A stretch of 64,000 nucleotides of DNA from Sphingobacterium sp. ML3W (GCF_029542085.1 NZ_CP107036.1:3472001-3536000), one strand, 5' to 3'. Shown: positions 9,100-17,483, counted from the stretch's first letter. Made by a program: numbers and translations. Notes: generated from the sequence alone by a model not told the origin.

Positions 9100-9804
9100 T
9101 TACAGATCGGCTTCAGTGCCGATAATTTTCCAGCTTATTTTGCTTACTTTTTCTTCCATCGTCAGTCGACTGGCTATCCGTTCAATCAGACTATCTTGTT
9201 GGCCAACAGCTTTGATAACAGCAGTAATTGCGGCCGCATTCGCCTCTACAGTATCATCGCTGGATAGTGAAGTCAATAATACCTTCTCCTCATTGCCCAA
9301 CATTTGGATCAACAGCACACGGATATGATTTTCGATAGCGATGCCGCACCGGATGGATACCAGATAGTCGGTTTGTGCCACTGCTGATTTACTGAATTTG
9401 ATGAAACCCATCCGCTGGCCAATGGGCCGGAAGATCAAATGCGTCAGAATAATGGCCGTCGCTACAAGCGCTGCCTGTGGATACAAACCCAACCCCGATA
9501 ATGCACCTACGGCAGCTGAGCACCAGATCGTAGCCGCGGTATTGAGACCATGCACGTTCAGTCCGTCCTTCATAATCACTCCGGCACCGAGGAATCCAAT
9601 CCCACTAACGACATAGGAGGCGATACGTCCAGTAGCATCACCACCTATTTCAATAGAAAGAAGTACAAAGGCTGCTGAACCGAGTGACACCAATGTATTG
9701 GTGCGAAGTCCGGCATTCTTCTGACGCCATTGTCTTTCGGAACCAACTGCGGCCCCCAAAAGTAATGCTGCCAATAATCGTAGTGCAAATTCAAAAATAG
9801 CCAT
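9100..9804 (-). CDS. mgtC: MgtC family protein
   Basis: This 234-aa protein has the five-helix MgtC/SapB membrane domain in its N-terminal 135 residues (LLGAAVGSERQWRQK, LRTNTLVSLGSAAF, GIGFLGAGVIMKDG, GLNTAATIWCSAAVG) and a cytosolic C-terminal domain of about 95 residues. MgtC proteins act in adaptation to low Mg2+ and in pathogens modulate the F1Fo ATP synthase; they are not known to transport Mg2+ themselves. The start at 9804 is supported by an unusually strong Shine-Dalgarno, AGGAGG, 7 nt upstream. It is the first gene of an mgtC-mgtA operon with a 223-bp upstream region that may carry its regulation. Confidence 0.92.
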   Translation of the reverse strand: MAIFEFALRLLAALLLGAAVGSERQWRQKNAGLRTNTLVSLGSAAFVLLSIEIGGDATGRIASYVVSGIGFLGAGVIMKDGLNVHGLNTAATIWCSAAVGALSGLGLYPQAALVATAIILTHLIFRPIGQRMGFIKFSKSAVAQTDYLVSIRCGIAIENHIRVLLIQMLGNEEKVLLTSLSSDDTVEANAAAITAVIKAVGQQDSLIERIASRLTMEEKVSKISWKIIGTEADL

Positions 9805-9811
9805 AGCTCAT

Positions 9812-9830
9812 CCTCCTTTGCGGGCAAAGG
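9812..9830 (-). promoter_or_regulatory. Strong Shine-Dalgarno overlapping a hairpin upstream of mgtC
   Basis: On the minus strand the sequence reads CCTTTG-CCCG-CAAAGGAGG, then ATGAGCT and the mgtC ATG. AGGAGG (9817-9812) complements the 16S 3' end. The 6-bp stem CCTTTG/CAAAGG (9815-9830) pairs part of this Shine-Dalgarno. Strong Shine-Dalgarno sequences are rare in Bacteroidota, and I do not see one at the neighbouring genes. A translational switch is an inference from the overlap. Confidence 0.55.
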
Positions 9831-9874
9831 TCAGCAATCGTTACCAGGATGGCTGTTAGAGATCATATAGAAAA

Positions 9875-9894
9875 TCATTAGAATTTCATTAGAA
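9875..9894. promoter_or_regulatory. 11-bp-phased direct repeat upstream of mgtC
   Basis: Two copies of TCATTAGAA start at 9875 and 9886, exactly 11 bp apart, about 70-90 bp upstream of the mgtC start. OmpR/PhoB-type response regulators bind as head-to-tail dimers to repeats with this spacing, so this is a candidate activator site for the magnesium operon. No cognate regulator is encoded nearby. Confidence 0.4.
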
Positions 9895-10027
9895 AAACAA
9901 TAAGATTAAAAGTCTGTAAAACAACAACTTAAAAAGAAATAAAAATATATTTCAAGCCTTATGTCCAATTTCTTTAACTTCAATCATTATTGTAGTGTAA
10001 AACAGTTACACTTAAAACAATAATAAA

Positions 10028-10501
10028 ATGAAACAACGAATCAATTTTTTCGCAAAAGGCCAAAATGCTATGAAAGCTATGTTTGGATTGGGTGCTTATT
10101 TAGGTAAATGTACAATCGAGCAAGAGCTTTTGCATCTGATTTATTTTAGAGTATCACAGATCAACGGATGTGCTTATTGCCTAGATATGCATTCAAAAGA
10201 TTTGCTTGCTACTGGCGAAAATCCACAGCGTCTATTTTTATTGGACGCTTGGCGCGAGGCACCACTTTATAGCGCACGCGAAAGCGCTGCCTTGGAATGG
10301 GCCGAAGCTGTAACAAAAATAACCAATGGTGATGTATCTGATGACGTTTATGCTATTGCAAACCAGGAGTTTTCTGAAGAAGAATTGATAGACCTAACTT
10401 TGGCGGTAACAACAATCAATGCATACAACCGTTTTAATATTTCTTTCCGCACTGAAGCTGGAGGGTACAAGGTCGGTCAACATAAGGTGCAGACAGCATA
10501 A
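10028..10501 (+). CDS. Carboxymuconolactone decarboxylase / AhpD-like protein
   Basis: This 157-aa protein has the AhpD core motif C48-A-Y-C51-L-D-M-H55, the catalytic CxxC and downstream His used for peroxide-linked thiol chemistry in alkylhydroperoxidase D-like proteins. The surrounding helices (HLIYFRVSQINGCAYCL; ALEWAEAVTKI; DLTLAVTTINAYNRFNIS) match the carboxymuconolactone decarboxylase fold. A role in peroxide or organic-radical detoxification is likely but the reductant is unknown. It is followed 48 bp downstream by the YCII protein and then an ECF sigma factor on the same strand. AhpD-like and YCII proteins are common neighbours of such sigma factors, so it may belong to their regulon. 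Confidence 0.85.
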   Translation: MKQRINFFAKGQNAMKAMFGLGAYLGKCTIEQELLHLIYFRVSQINGCAYCLDMHSKDLLATGENPQRLFLLDAWREAPLYSARESAALEWAEAVTKITNGDVSDDVYAIANQEFSEEELIDLTLAVTTINAYNRFNISFRTEAGGYKVGQHKVQTA

Positions 10502-10549
10502 TAACAAAAACTAGACGAATAATATTATTTAACATATTAAACTATAAGC

Positions 10550-10888
10550 ATGAAAGATTTCATCTTATTATTTAGGCAAGCAGGCAATGAGCAGCCTCTT
10601 TTAAATGACGAAGAAATTGCCAAAATAAACAAAAAATGGTTCGATTGGATCGGCGACATTGAAGCGCAGGGAAAACTATCCGACCATGGTTCACGACTTG
10701 AAAAAGCCGGAAAGGTGTTAAAACCCGGGGGCGTCATTACGGATGGTCCATTTGTGGAGATCCGGGAAAGTCTTGGCGGGTTTATTGTCATCTCAGCAGA
10801 AAATCTTGAGGAAGCGACAACATTGGCACATGGTTGTCCTATTTTAGAATCTAATGGTAGTGTTGAGATCAGGGCACTTTTAGTTTAA
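10550..10888 (+). CDS. YCII-related (DGPF) domain protein
   Basis: This 112-aa protein contains the DGPF-domain signature DGPFVEIRESLGGFIVISAEN (residues about 65-85), followed by A-H-G-C-P-I-L, of the YCII-like ferredoxin-fold family. Such proteins are encoded next to ECF42 sigma factors in many bacteria, and the next gene is one. The biochemical role of the DGPF protein is not settled. The N-terminus (MKDFILLFRQ) is typical, so the ATG at 10550 is secure. A strong hairpin follows the stop by 10 bp. Confidence 0.85.
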   Translation: MKDFILLFRQAGNEQPLLNDEEIAKINKKWFDWIGDIEAQGKLSDHGSRLEKAGKVLKPGGVITDGPFVEIRESLGGFIVISAENLEEATTLAHGCPILESNGSVEIRALLV

Positions 10889-10898
10889 AAAAATTAAA

Positions 10899-10925
10899 GG
10901 GCAGTTGTATAGCATACAACTGCCC
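10899..10925 (+). terminator. 12-bp hairpin between the YCII gene and the ECF sigma gene
   Basis: A perfect stem GGGCAGTTGTAT / ATACAACTGCCC with a 3-nt loop begins 10 bp after the YCII stop and ends 8 bp before the sigma-factor ATG. The downstream sequence TATTATGTATG is only moderately T-rich. It could be a terminator for the YCII transcript or an attenuator lowering sigma-factor expression. With so little room, the sigma gene cannot have its own promoter after the hairpin. Confidence 0.65.
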
Positions 10926-10933
10926 TATTATGT

Positions 10934-12163
10934 ATGATGGAATCTAACTTTCTAAAACAGCTTTTCCAACAAGAATTCACCAAGATTGTCGCTGTAATTT
11001 CAAAAGGTTTTGGTCTACAATATATTGAAACTGCGGAAGATATCGTAAGTGAGACATTTTTGCTGGCTACGGAATCGTGGCAGACAAAAGGTTTGCCTCC
11101 AAATCCAACGGCATGGCTTTACACGGTAGCCAAGCAGAAAACCTTAAGCCACTTTAGACGGAATAAGATTTTCGAAGACAAAGTAATCCCTGAAATACAT
11201 CAAAAACAAATCGCAGTGGATCATACCGATGAATTTAGCTTCACGCAGGAAAATATTAAAGATAGTCAGTTAAAGATGCTGTTTGCCATCTGTACACCTG
11301 CGATTGCTAGTGAAGCCCAGATCGGACTGGCACTACGGATTCTCTGTGGTTTTGGTATCGAAGAAATCGCCGAAGCCTTCCTCTCAAATAAGGAAACAAT
11401 TAATAAGCGGTTATTCCGGGCAAAAGAGAAACTCCGCACAGAAAAGATCCAGCTTGAGTTGCCATCCGAAAAGGAGATCGTCCAAAGACTGGACAATGTG
11501 CTGCATATTATCTACCTCTTATTCAATGAGGGGTATTATTCCAAAACCCAAAACCAGATTTTACGCAAAGATCTGTGTATAGAAGCCTTGCGTCTCGCGT
11601 TAATGTTATCCACCTACGAGAAGACCAATGTTCCAAAAACAAATGCACTCATCGCCTTAATCTGTTTTCATTCTTCACGTTTCGACGCCCGGCACAGTAC
11701 CGATGGTGAATTTATCTTGTATGAGCAACAGAACGAGAAACTTTGGAATCAAGAGTTAATCAATCAAGGGGTTTATTTTTTGAATCAATCGGCCGATGGT
11801 AATCAGCTGACCTCTTATCATATCGAAGCAAAAATTGCACAATGCCATTGTACAAAAGCAGATACAGCGGAAAAATGGAGCGAAATCCTTCAGCTTTACG
11901 ACCGTCTGCTACTGGTCAATTATTCACCTAGCGCAGTACTCAACAGAACATTTGCTTTATATAAGGCAAAAGGAGCAAAAACGGCATTGATTGAAGCAAA
12001 AAAACTGAATCTATCAGACAATCACTTTTATTTTGCATTCTTAGGAGAACTCTACAGGGATATAGATAGACAGAAAGCAATCGCGAACTTTCAGCGTGCG
12101 CAAGCATTAGCAAAAACCTCCCTGGAACGGGAGACTATCCAACGCAAGATCGATATGCTGTAA
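10934..12163 (+). CDS. ECF42-type RNA polymerase sigma factor with C-terminal TPR-like extension
   Basis: This 409-aa protein begins with sigma2 (about residues 10-75: FTKIVAVISKGFGLQYIETAEDIVSETFL, NPTAWLYTVAKQKTLSHFRR) and sigma4 (about 115-170: GLALRILCGFGIEEIAEAFLSNKETINKRLFRAKEKLR). A long C-terminal extension of about 235 residues follows, including LLFNEGYY and tetratricopeptide-like repeats (ALNRTFALYKAKG..AL..A near the end). This architecture, with an adjacent DGPF/YCII gene, defines the ECF42 group, which usually lacks an anti-sigma factor and is probably controlled through the extension. Target promoters are not identified. ATG 10934 is immediately followed by a second ATG. Confidence 0.9.
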   Translation: MMESNFLKQLFQQEFTKIVAVISKGFGLQYIETAEDIVSETFLLATESWQTKGLPPNPTAWLYTVAKQKTLSHFRRNKIFEDKVIPEIHQKQIAVDHTDEFSFTQENIKDSQLKMLFAICTPAIASEAQIGLALRILCGFGIEEIAEAFLSNKETINKRLFRAKEKLRTEKIQLELPSEKEIVQRLDNVLHIIYLLFNEGYYSKTQNQILRKDLCIEALRLALMLSTYEKTNVPKTNALIALICFHSSRFDARHSTDGEFILYEQQNEKLWNQELINQGVYFLNQSADGNQLTSYHIEAKIAQCHCTKADTAEKWSEILQLYDRLLLVNYSPSAVLNRTFALYKAKGAKTALIEAKKLNLSDNHFYFAFLGELYRDIDRQKAIANFQRAQALAKTSLERETIQRKIDML

Positions 12164-12231
12164 AGTTCGCGAGCTAGTGTACATTGTTAACGCATGCACG
12201 CTAATGCATGTACTCTTCTAATTACTGCACT

Positions 12232-12774
12232 TTAGTGTATCCCCGATTCCTTTTTTGAGAGCTTCCAATAACTCATAAACAATCCGTAGAGCTCGTCAGA
12301 TTCGATGGTTATTACAGAAGCTGAATACATGATATTTAATTCTTGTGTAGCTGCATGATAAGCCATTTTCCATAACATCGATGGAAGCCGGTCTTTATAA
12401 TTGGAAGCATTCCTCAAAGTGACAACCACCAAAGTATCACCACCGACTTTTTGCAAGTTAATTGCTGTAACATCTTCCCAATTTCCTGCGCCAAAAGCTT
12501 TTGCCAATGGGGTTGTTTTTCCAGAGAAATAGCTTTCATTCAAAACAATCTGAGCAGACTTGTCCCGAAGGCTTAATAAACTATTCAACAACAGGATCAG
12601 CATCACCAGTAATGCACCACCCGAAAATACGGCGGGTTTAACTTTTAATTCACCATCAAAAAGTCCAATACAGTACAAGAAGATCAATAAAAGAACGACA
12701 CAAATCGCACCAGACATACGTAAAAGCTTAGCTGTTTTGCTTTTATTTCTATATAAGTTAGTTTCCTGCCCCAT
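12232..12774 (-). CDS. Membrane protein of unknown function (STM3941-like)
   Basis: This 180-aa protein has two adjacent transmembrane helices (about 20-38 and 48-68) and a C-terminal cytosolic domain with a PH-like strand pattern (QIVLNESYFSG, W-E-D-V-T-A-I-N, VVVTLRNAS). The layout resembles the STM3941 group of small bacterial membrane proteins, which have no assigned function; this is recognition by pattern only. Its ATG follows the stop of the upstream lipoprotein gene by one base (TAA-G-ATG), so translation is probably coupled. Confidence 0.6.
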   Translation of the reverse strand: MGQETNLYRNKSKTAKLLRMSGAICVVLLLIFLYCIGLFDGELKVKPAVFSGGALLVMLILLLNSLLSLRDKSAQIVLNESYFSGKTTPLAKAFGAGNWEDVTAINLQKVGGDTLVVVTLRNASNYKDRLPSMLWKMAYHAATQELNIMYSASVITIESDELYGLFMSYWKLSKKESGIH

Positions 12775-12775
12775 C

Positions 12776-13309
12776 TTAGTTACCCCAGTTCACATTAAGA
12801 TTATGTTTTTCTGCATACGATTTTCCTAAAACATATACTTCATCAAATACTTTGTCGATCTCAGGCATAGCATCTTTTTGAATCTTTTCAAGTAATGCCT
12901 GCTTTTCCTCAGCAGATCCCTTCGTATCGCAAAGTTTGGCATAGGTAGTATACTCATTTTTATAAACTGGAAGTACCTTTTCAAATAAGGTGATAGACTT
13001 TTCTTTTAATGCTTTTGCATCATCATCCGAAACATGAAGTTCATTGATGTCTTTCAATGCTTTTTCTACAGTTTGAATTTTAAAATCCACTGTTTTTTGA
13101 GCCTCATTCCCTTCTTTCTTGCTGGAGGGGATATCTGGAAATTCGACGGTTTCCTGTTCAAGACGTTTACCAAAACGCTCGGGAGCAAAGTCTGCTACAA
13201 GGTTTGTATTTAGAACAACTTTTCCGAAAAAATTTTCCGGACTTGGGGATTGGCAAGCCGTGAAGAATAAACTCGCCGACATGAAAATAATAAATAGTAA
13301 GTGCTTCAT
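12776..13309 (-). CDS. Putative lipoprotein of unknown function
   Basis: This is a 177-aa protein starting at the ATG at 13309 (MKHLLFIIFM); an in-frame upstream ATG at 13330 would place seven charged or polar residues before the signal peptide and is less likely. The signal ends in FFTAC, giving a lipidated Cys. The mature part is helical and charged, with no recognised domain: a segment at about 85-125 predicts a coiled helix (KTVDFKIQTVEKALKDINELHVSDDDAKALKEK). It is probably anchored in the outer membrane facing the periplasm. It is co-transcribed with the membrane protein downstream. No function can be assigned. Confidence 0.65.
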   Translation of the reverse strand: MKHLLFIIFMSASLFFTACQSPSPENFFGKVVLNTNLVADFAPERFGKRLEQETVEFPDIPSSKKEGNEAQKTVDFKIQTVEKALKDINELHVSDDDAKALKEKSITLFEKVLPVYKNEYTTYAKLCDTKGSAEEKQALLEKIQKDAMPEIDKVFDEVYVLGKSYAEKHNLNVNWGN

Positions 13310-13508
13310 ATAAATTTTATTTTGTTCCAAAGTAGCTAATATTACTTAAACACACAAACCTGTTCGTGATCCCCCCCTCCATCCAAAATAGTCAGCAAAT
13401 CATTATATTGAATGAAATACCGCACGATGTTTTATATTATACTTGCCCAACACACTAATTTTTAATATTTTAGTAAATACAAAAAGAACAGATTAAAAAC
13501 CGCTGATT

Positions 13509-14327
13509 ATGGGCTTTGATATTAGTTATCATCCGATTTCTGAAGAACAGATTAATACCTGGTATTTTGAAGTCATTACAAATCCAGAAAAAATAGAGGC
13601 ACTAGCATCCGATCACCAAATTGACGACTTCTATAAAACCAAATATCAGGACACAATAAACGCTGGTCGAGAAACAGATCAAAATGATTATTTTGACAAA
13701 ACACACGGTTTCTTTATTGCAGTTGTTCAAGGATTTTTTGAAACCTACTTTTATATCCGTGGCGGTGCATTATCATTCTCAGAAAATAATCAGTTAGATT
13801 CGTACTATAAAAAATGGGAAGAGTTTATCCCTTTGGAATCACTAACGAAAAAAGTTGAAAACAGGCTGGTTGAAAATTATTGCTCGGGTGTATATATTTC
13901 TGCTGATCAGGTCGTACGTTTATTGGAAGACTATCACAATAAAGTAGAGATTAAATCAGAACTGGATCAATTATTTTCCGAGGGTCGCATCACTGTTTTC
14001 CTAAAAGCGTTAAATTTTGCCAAAGAGCACGGATTGGGTTTATTGGAAGCGACTGAAGTAGTAGAACCTCAGCCTTTTGATTTGAATGAATCTAAAAGTT
14101 ACTCCAATCTCTTTAACTGTGATAAAGAAGGGCCATTACTCTATCAAGCCGCAGCATTTGAACAGATCAAAGACATCGAACAACGCAATGGCCTTCCTGA
14201 AAATGAGGTCCTACACAATGTTAAAGTCGAGAAAGTGCATGTAGAGCCAGAGCATACAACGGCTGATACAGAGAAGACAGATGTCGTTGCCCAAAAGAAA
14301 AGTTTTTGGAAACGATTATTTGGTTAA
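13509..14327 (+). CDS. Hypothetical cytosolic protein
   Basis: This 272-aa protein has no family I can name. It begins MGFDISYHPISEEQINTWYF, has no signal peptide or membrane segment, and is acidic with Trp/Tyr/Phe-rich N-terminal sequence. The last 40 residues are a charged, low-complexity tail (VEKVHVEPEHTTADTEKTD) ending in the basic, aromatic KKSFWKRLFG. That ending resembles a short membrane- or partner-binding peptide attached by a linker. It starts a short plus-strand run with an SRPBCC protein 19 bp downstream. The coding frame is convincing, being long with Bacteroidota-like codon usage. Confidence 0.6.
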   Translation: MGFDISYHPISEEQINTWYFEVITNPEKIEALASDHQIDDFYKTKYQDTINAGRETDQNDYFDKTHGFFIAVVQGFFETYFYIRGGALSFSENNQLDSYYKKWEEFIPLESLTKKVENRLVENYCSGVYISADQVVRLLEDYHNKVEIKSELDQLFSEGRITVFLKALNFAKEHGLGLLEATEVVEPQPFDLNESKSYSNLFNCDKEGPLLYQAAAFEQIKDIEQRNGLPENEVLHNVKVEKVHVEPEHTTADTEKTDVVAQKKSFWKRLFG

Positions 14328-14346
14328 TATAAGCACAGCAGAGACC

Positions 14347-14805
14347 ATGACCAAAACCCCTTTCATACTTTCACCTGACAATGAAATTGTCAGTTCGAGA
14401 ATAGTAAATGCAGCAATAGACCTAGTCTTTGAAGCATGTGCCAATCCTTCTCATTTAGAAAATTGGTGGGGTCCAGCCGGATTTACCAATACATTCGAAG
14501 AATTTGACTTTAGGCCCGGTGGACGATGGAAGTTTATCATGCATGGCCCAGATAAAGGTAATTATCAAAATGAATGCATTTTTTCCGAAATAATTTACCC
14601 CAAATTAATTACCTGGGACAGACTGTCCAAACCGCTTTTCCGAATGGAGCTATCGCTGAGTGATATTGCTCCCGGTAAAACAAAATTCGGTTTTCGAATG
14701 ATATTCAATACTACTGCGGAATGCAACAAAATCAAAAGCTTTGTCTTAGATAAAAATGAAGAAAACTTTGATCGGCTTGAACGTGAATTAAAAACAATCA
14801 TTTAA
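14347..14805 (+). CDS. SRPBCC (AHSA1-like) domain protein
   Basis: This 152-aa protein shows the helix-grip fold signature SSRIVNAAIDLVFEACANPSHLENWWGPAGFTNTFEEFDFRPGGRWKF, nearly textbook for the AHSA1/YndB subgroup. The ATG at 14347 is preferred because the in-frame ATG at 14281 lies within the end of the upstream gene and would add 22 residues with no counterpart in the family. The gene follows the hypothetical protein by 19 bp, so the two are probably co-transcribed. Ligand and role are unknown. It is the third SRPBCC gene in the window, but not adjacent to the others. Confidence 0.85.
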   Translation: MTKTPFILSPDNEIVSSRIVNAAIDLVFEACANPSHLENWWGPAGFTNTFEEFDFRPGGRWKFIMHGPDKGNYQNECIFSEIIYPKLITWDRLSKPLFRMELSLSDIAPGKTKFGFRMIFNTTAECNKIKSFVLDKNEENFDRLERELKTII

Positions 14806-14836
14806 TTACATTCGCCTAATAATTTTATTTGCTGCT

Positions 14837-15925
14837 ATGGACATCATACTTATTGTTATCGTTGCTTTATTTGCTGGATTGATTTATCTACTACGTTCTA
14901 CAATAAAAAAACAGAATAAAAAGATATCTTCTGTTGGATATGCTGTTATTATTGGCTACATCCTGTCCTTAGCTATCTCTGGAGTTGGTCTATTAACCCA
15001 TTCCAGTCAATATCATGAGGCCGTTGATCCCGTTGATGGCGCTTGTTACTTACCTTTTGGTGGAAAACATGCCTTATCATTGTTTATATATTTTGTTGCT
15101 TTCAATGTCGCCGTGATGGCTATTTGGATAAAAGGCCGAAAAATACCACCTATTCCTCTTGTCCTCGCCCTCATTATTTTGATGATAGGATCAATAATCA
15201 GTATCTTCGTATTGACGCAAGTAAGCTATCACGATACATCTACCCTAAGTATCTATGTCGGTAATGAAGGAACATTTTACTTTATTTTCACTCCTCTTTT
15301 CTGTTTCTGTTTTGGCATAGGCTTTATTTGGAAAATCATCCAGGAGGAGAGGGAAACATCGTTGCACAGAACTTATCGCAATCCCATACTGAACAAGATC
15401 AATATACTGCTTTCCTCCAAACTAGATTATCCGCTATGGGCGCTTATCCTGCTCGTTCCTGTCTTTCTCGTGGTGACCGCAATTCTTATTCTATTTGGTC
15501 AAGATAGCGATTCAATGGCCAAGGTATTCACAGAGACCACGACCTGGGCTTTCTCTCAAAAAATGCACCCTCCTATTTTAGATCACCGTGGACATTACCT
15601 TTGTACAGTGGCTGCCAAAGGGGGTCCAACAGTTGTAAAGCCACTACGCTTAGGTAAGCGACATGGAAATACGATCATTGTTAACCGTCAACTATTGGTA
15701 GCTAATGCTTTTGAAGAAATTTTAAGTGATCTATCTCCAGTCCTTCATCGTTATGTACGCTCTTTTTACGACAGGTACGGATATAATATCTCCACCAGAA
15801 TCAACTCGGTCAGGGCATCAAATCTGACCTACATGATGATGAAACCACTGGAGTATATATTTCTTTTCTTTTTATATATGTTATATATAGAACCAGAGAA
15901 GAAAATCGCCAAACAATACGCTTAA
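14837..15925 (+). CDS. Integral membrane protein, probably DUF6688 type
   Basis: This 362-aa protein has an N-terminal membrane domain with about five to six helices (1-20, 34-55, 75-95, 105-128, 145-165, 195-220). A conserved-looking soluble segment follows: HYLCTVAAKGG, KPLRLGKRHG and I-I-V-N-R-Q-L-L-V-A-N-A-F-E. This matches my memory of the DUF6688 family of Bacteroidota and Firmicutes, but that is recognition without a search. A final C-terminal hydrophobic stretch (FLFFLYMLYIE) lies near the end. It follows the SRPBCC gene by 31 bp on the same strand. Function unknown. Confidence 0.6.
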   Translation: MDIILIVIVALFAGLIYLLRSTIKKQNKKISSVGYAVIIGYILSLAISGVGLLTHSSQYHEAVDPVDGACYLPFGGKHALSLFIYFVAFNVAVMAIWIKGRKIPPIPLVLALIILMIGSIISIFVLTQVSYHDTSTLSIYVGNEGTFYFIFTPLFCFCFGIGFIWKIIQEERETSLHRTYRNPILNKINILLSSKLDYPLWALILLVPVFLVVTAILILFGQDSDSMAKVFTETTTWAFSQKMHPPILDHRGHYLCTVAAKGGPTVVKPLRLGKRHGNTIIVNRQLLVANAFEEILSDLSPVLHRYVRSFYDRYGYNISTRINSVRASNLTYMMMKPLEYIFLFFLYMLYIEPEKKIAKQYA

Positions 15926-16005
15926 TCATTTTCGATTATTACACAATAATATCTCTTAAACAGACAATGCTGGGCTGTATTGGAGGGGTATGACATTTTT
16001 TTAAT

Positions 16006-16572
16006 ATGGATCAGACAAATTATTTTATTGTCCTCACCGGGGGACCCGGTGTAGGCAAAACCACACTACTTAACGAACTACAAAAGCAGGGGTATAGAAC
16101 TGTACCGGAAGATGCACGTAGAATCATTAAAGAACAATTGGAGAGCAATGGTGATGGTTTACCCTGGAAAAACAAACAATACTATGCTTCATTGATGTTG
16201 ACTTCGTCCACGAATAGTTTCCTTCATGAAATAAAAGAAAGCTCTGCAGATCCAGGCTATGTCTTTTTTGACCGTGGAATTCCTGATACACTGGCCTATA
16301 TCGAAATGGAAAATCTAATTATCGAAGAGTCCCTGCTTGCCGAAGCCAAAGCACACCGCTATCATAAAAAGATATTTATCCTCCCCCCTTGGCAGGAAAT
16401 TTATAAAACTGATAATGAGCGAAAACAGACTTGGGAAGAGTCCGAAGCCACATTCAATCAGATGAAAAGGATATATGAGCGGCTTGGATATGAGGTCATA
16501 GAAATACCTAAAACAACGGTCGAACAACGTTATCAATTTATACTTGAAGCGCTCAAATCAGCAGATCATTGA
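16006..16572 (+). CDS. P-loop ATPase/kinase-like protein (AAA_28 / NadR-like)
   Basis: This 188-aa protein has a Walker A motif G12-G-P-G-V-G-K-T-T20, an F-F-D-R-G-I-P-D Walker B/catalytic-acid segment (about residue 88) and a helical lid region (RYHKKIFILPPWQEIYKTDNERK). The layout fits small predicted kinases of the AAA_28/NadR kinase-like group, which phosphorylate nucleosides or other small molecules; the substrate is not inferable. It lies 80 bp after the DUF6688-like gene and ends 14 bp from the convergent outer-membrane gene. Confidence 0.75.
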   Translation: MDQTNYFIVLTGGPGVGKTTLLNELQKQGYRTVPEDARRIIKEQLESNGDGLPWKNKQYYASLMLTSSTNSFLHEIKESSADPGYVFFDRGIPDTLAYIEMENLIIEESLLAEAKAHRYHKKIFILPPWQEIYKTDNERKQTWEESEATFNQMKRIYERLGYEVIEIPKTTVEQRYQFILEALKSADH

Positions 16573-16586
16573 TTTTTCATTAACTT

Positions 16587-17306
16587 TTAGTTGTTTTTAT
16601 AAACTGGCGTTAAAAATTGATATTGCAATCCCAAGCGAAATACATTCAATCGAGCCGGCCCCGGGTTAGCTCCAATTAACCCATCGAGATAATCCTTTAA
16701 ACCCCAAGAATAACCTGCAAAAACCGTATAACGATCATAATTGACATTAAACTGTAGTCGCGGACGGATATCTACATCAATTGCTTTACCTCTATCATGT
16801 GTAAAACTTGTTTTATTGCCACTCTTATCTTCAATACTTCCATTTTCTTTGATGCTCAAGGTCTTCGCTACATCAATACCGAATTGCAGATCCATTGTCA
16901 TCGGTTCAAAATAAACGCGATAACCAACAAAGGGATTAAAATTCAAAAATTGTTGATTGAGTTTGGTCAGTCCGCGACTACCATTAGCGAATTCGCTGCC
17001 TTCTAGGTCAACCTTGGTCTGTAAACGTTCAAAAGCTCCCTCTACGCCTAAAAGAAAATTATTCGCAAAGACATAACGGTAATTCACTGCGCCACCCAAA
17101 TTAATTCCATACTTTTTACCGTAAGGACTATTGGTATAATAATCCTGTTGACTAGAACCATTGAGGTTACTCTTGGCAGTGCTTCCAGATCCCGTAAAAT
17201 TGGAAACGCCCGAAGTGATACCTACACGAAGTTCATGGGACTGTGAAAAAGCTGCAAATGGAACCGTACTAGCTATACATGCGATAAGTAAAAATCTCTT
17301 CATCAT
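16587..17306 (-). CDS. Outer membrane beta-barrel protein
   Basis: This 239-aa protein has a signal peptide (MMKRFLLIACIASTVPFAAFSQ, cleavage after FSQ; the second Met may be the real start). The rest is alternating hydrophobic/polar strands (LRVGITSGVSNF, AVNYRYVFANNFLLGVEGAF, FNPFVGYRVYFEPMTMDLQFGIDV, PRLQFNVNYDRYTVFAGYSWG) ending in an aromatic strand (FRLGLQYQFLTPVYKNN). This pattern is an outer-membrane barrel of the OmpW/PorT-like size class (about 8-10 strands). It is alone on its strand. The ligand or role is unknown. Confidence 0.75.
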   Translation of the reverse strand: MMKRFLLIACIASTVPFAAFSQSHELRVGITSGVSNFTGSGSTAKSNLNGSSQQDYYTNSPYGKKYGINLGGAVNYRYVFANNFLLGVEGAFERLQTKVDLEGSEFANGSRGLTKLNQQFLNFNPFVGYRVYFEPMTMDLQFGIDVAKTLSIKENGSIEDKSGNKTSFTHDRGKAIDVDIRPRLQFNVNYDRYTVFAGYSWGLKDYLDGLIGANPGPARLNVFRLGLQYQFLTPVYKNN

Positions 17307-17483
17307 AAAAAAAGTAAAAACAAACTAAAATTAAGAAAATTTATGCGATTGAACTTACATTAGCATTTAATTTTTCGAAGAGATATTTTTCATTCCGTCG
17401 CCCAACATATAGCTACGAATTTAAGTGGGTAAATAAACAGCTATTTTTTCGATCTTTTCTATATTTATTGAACTACATCAATG

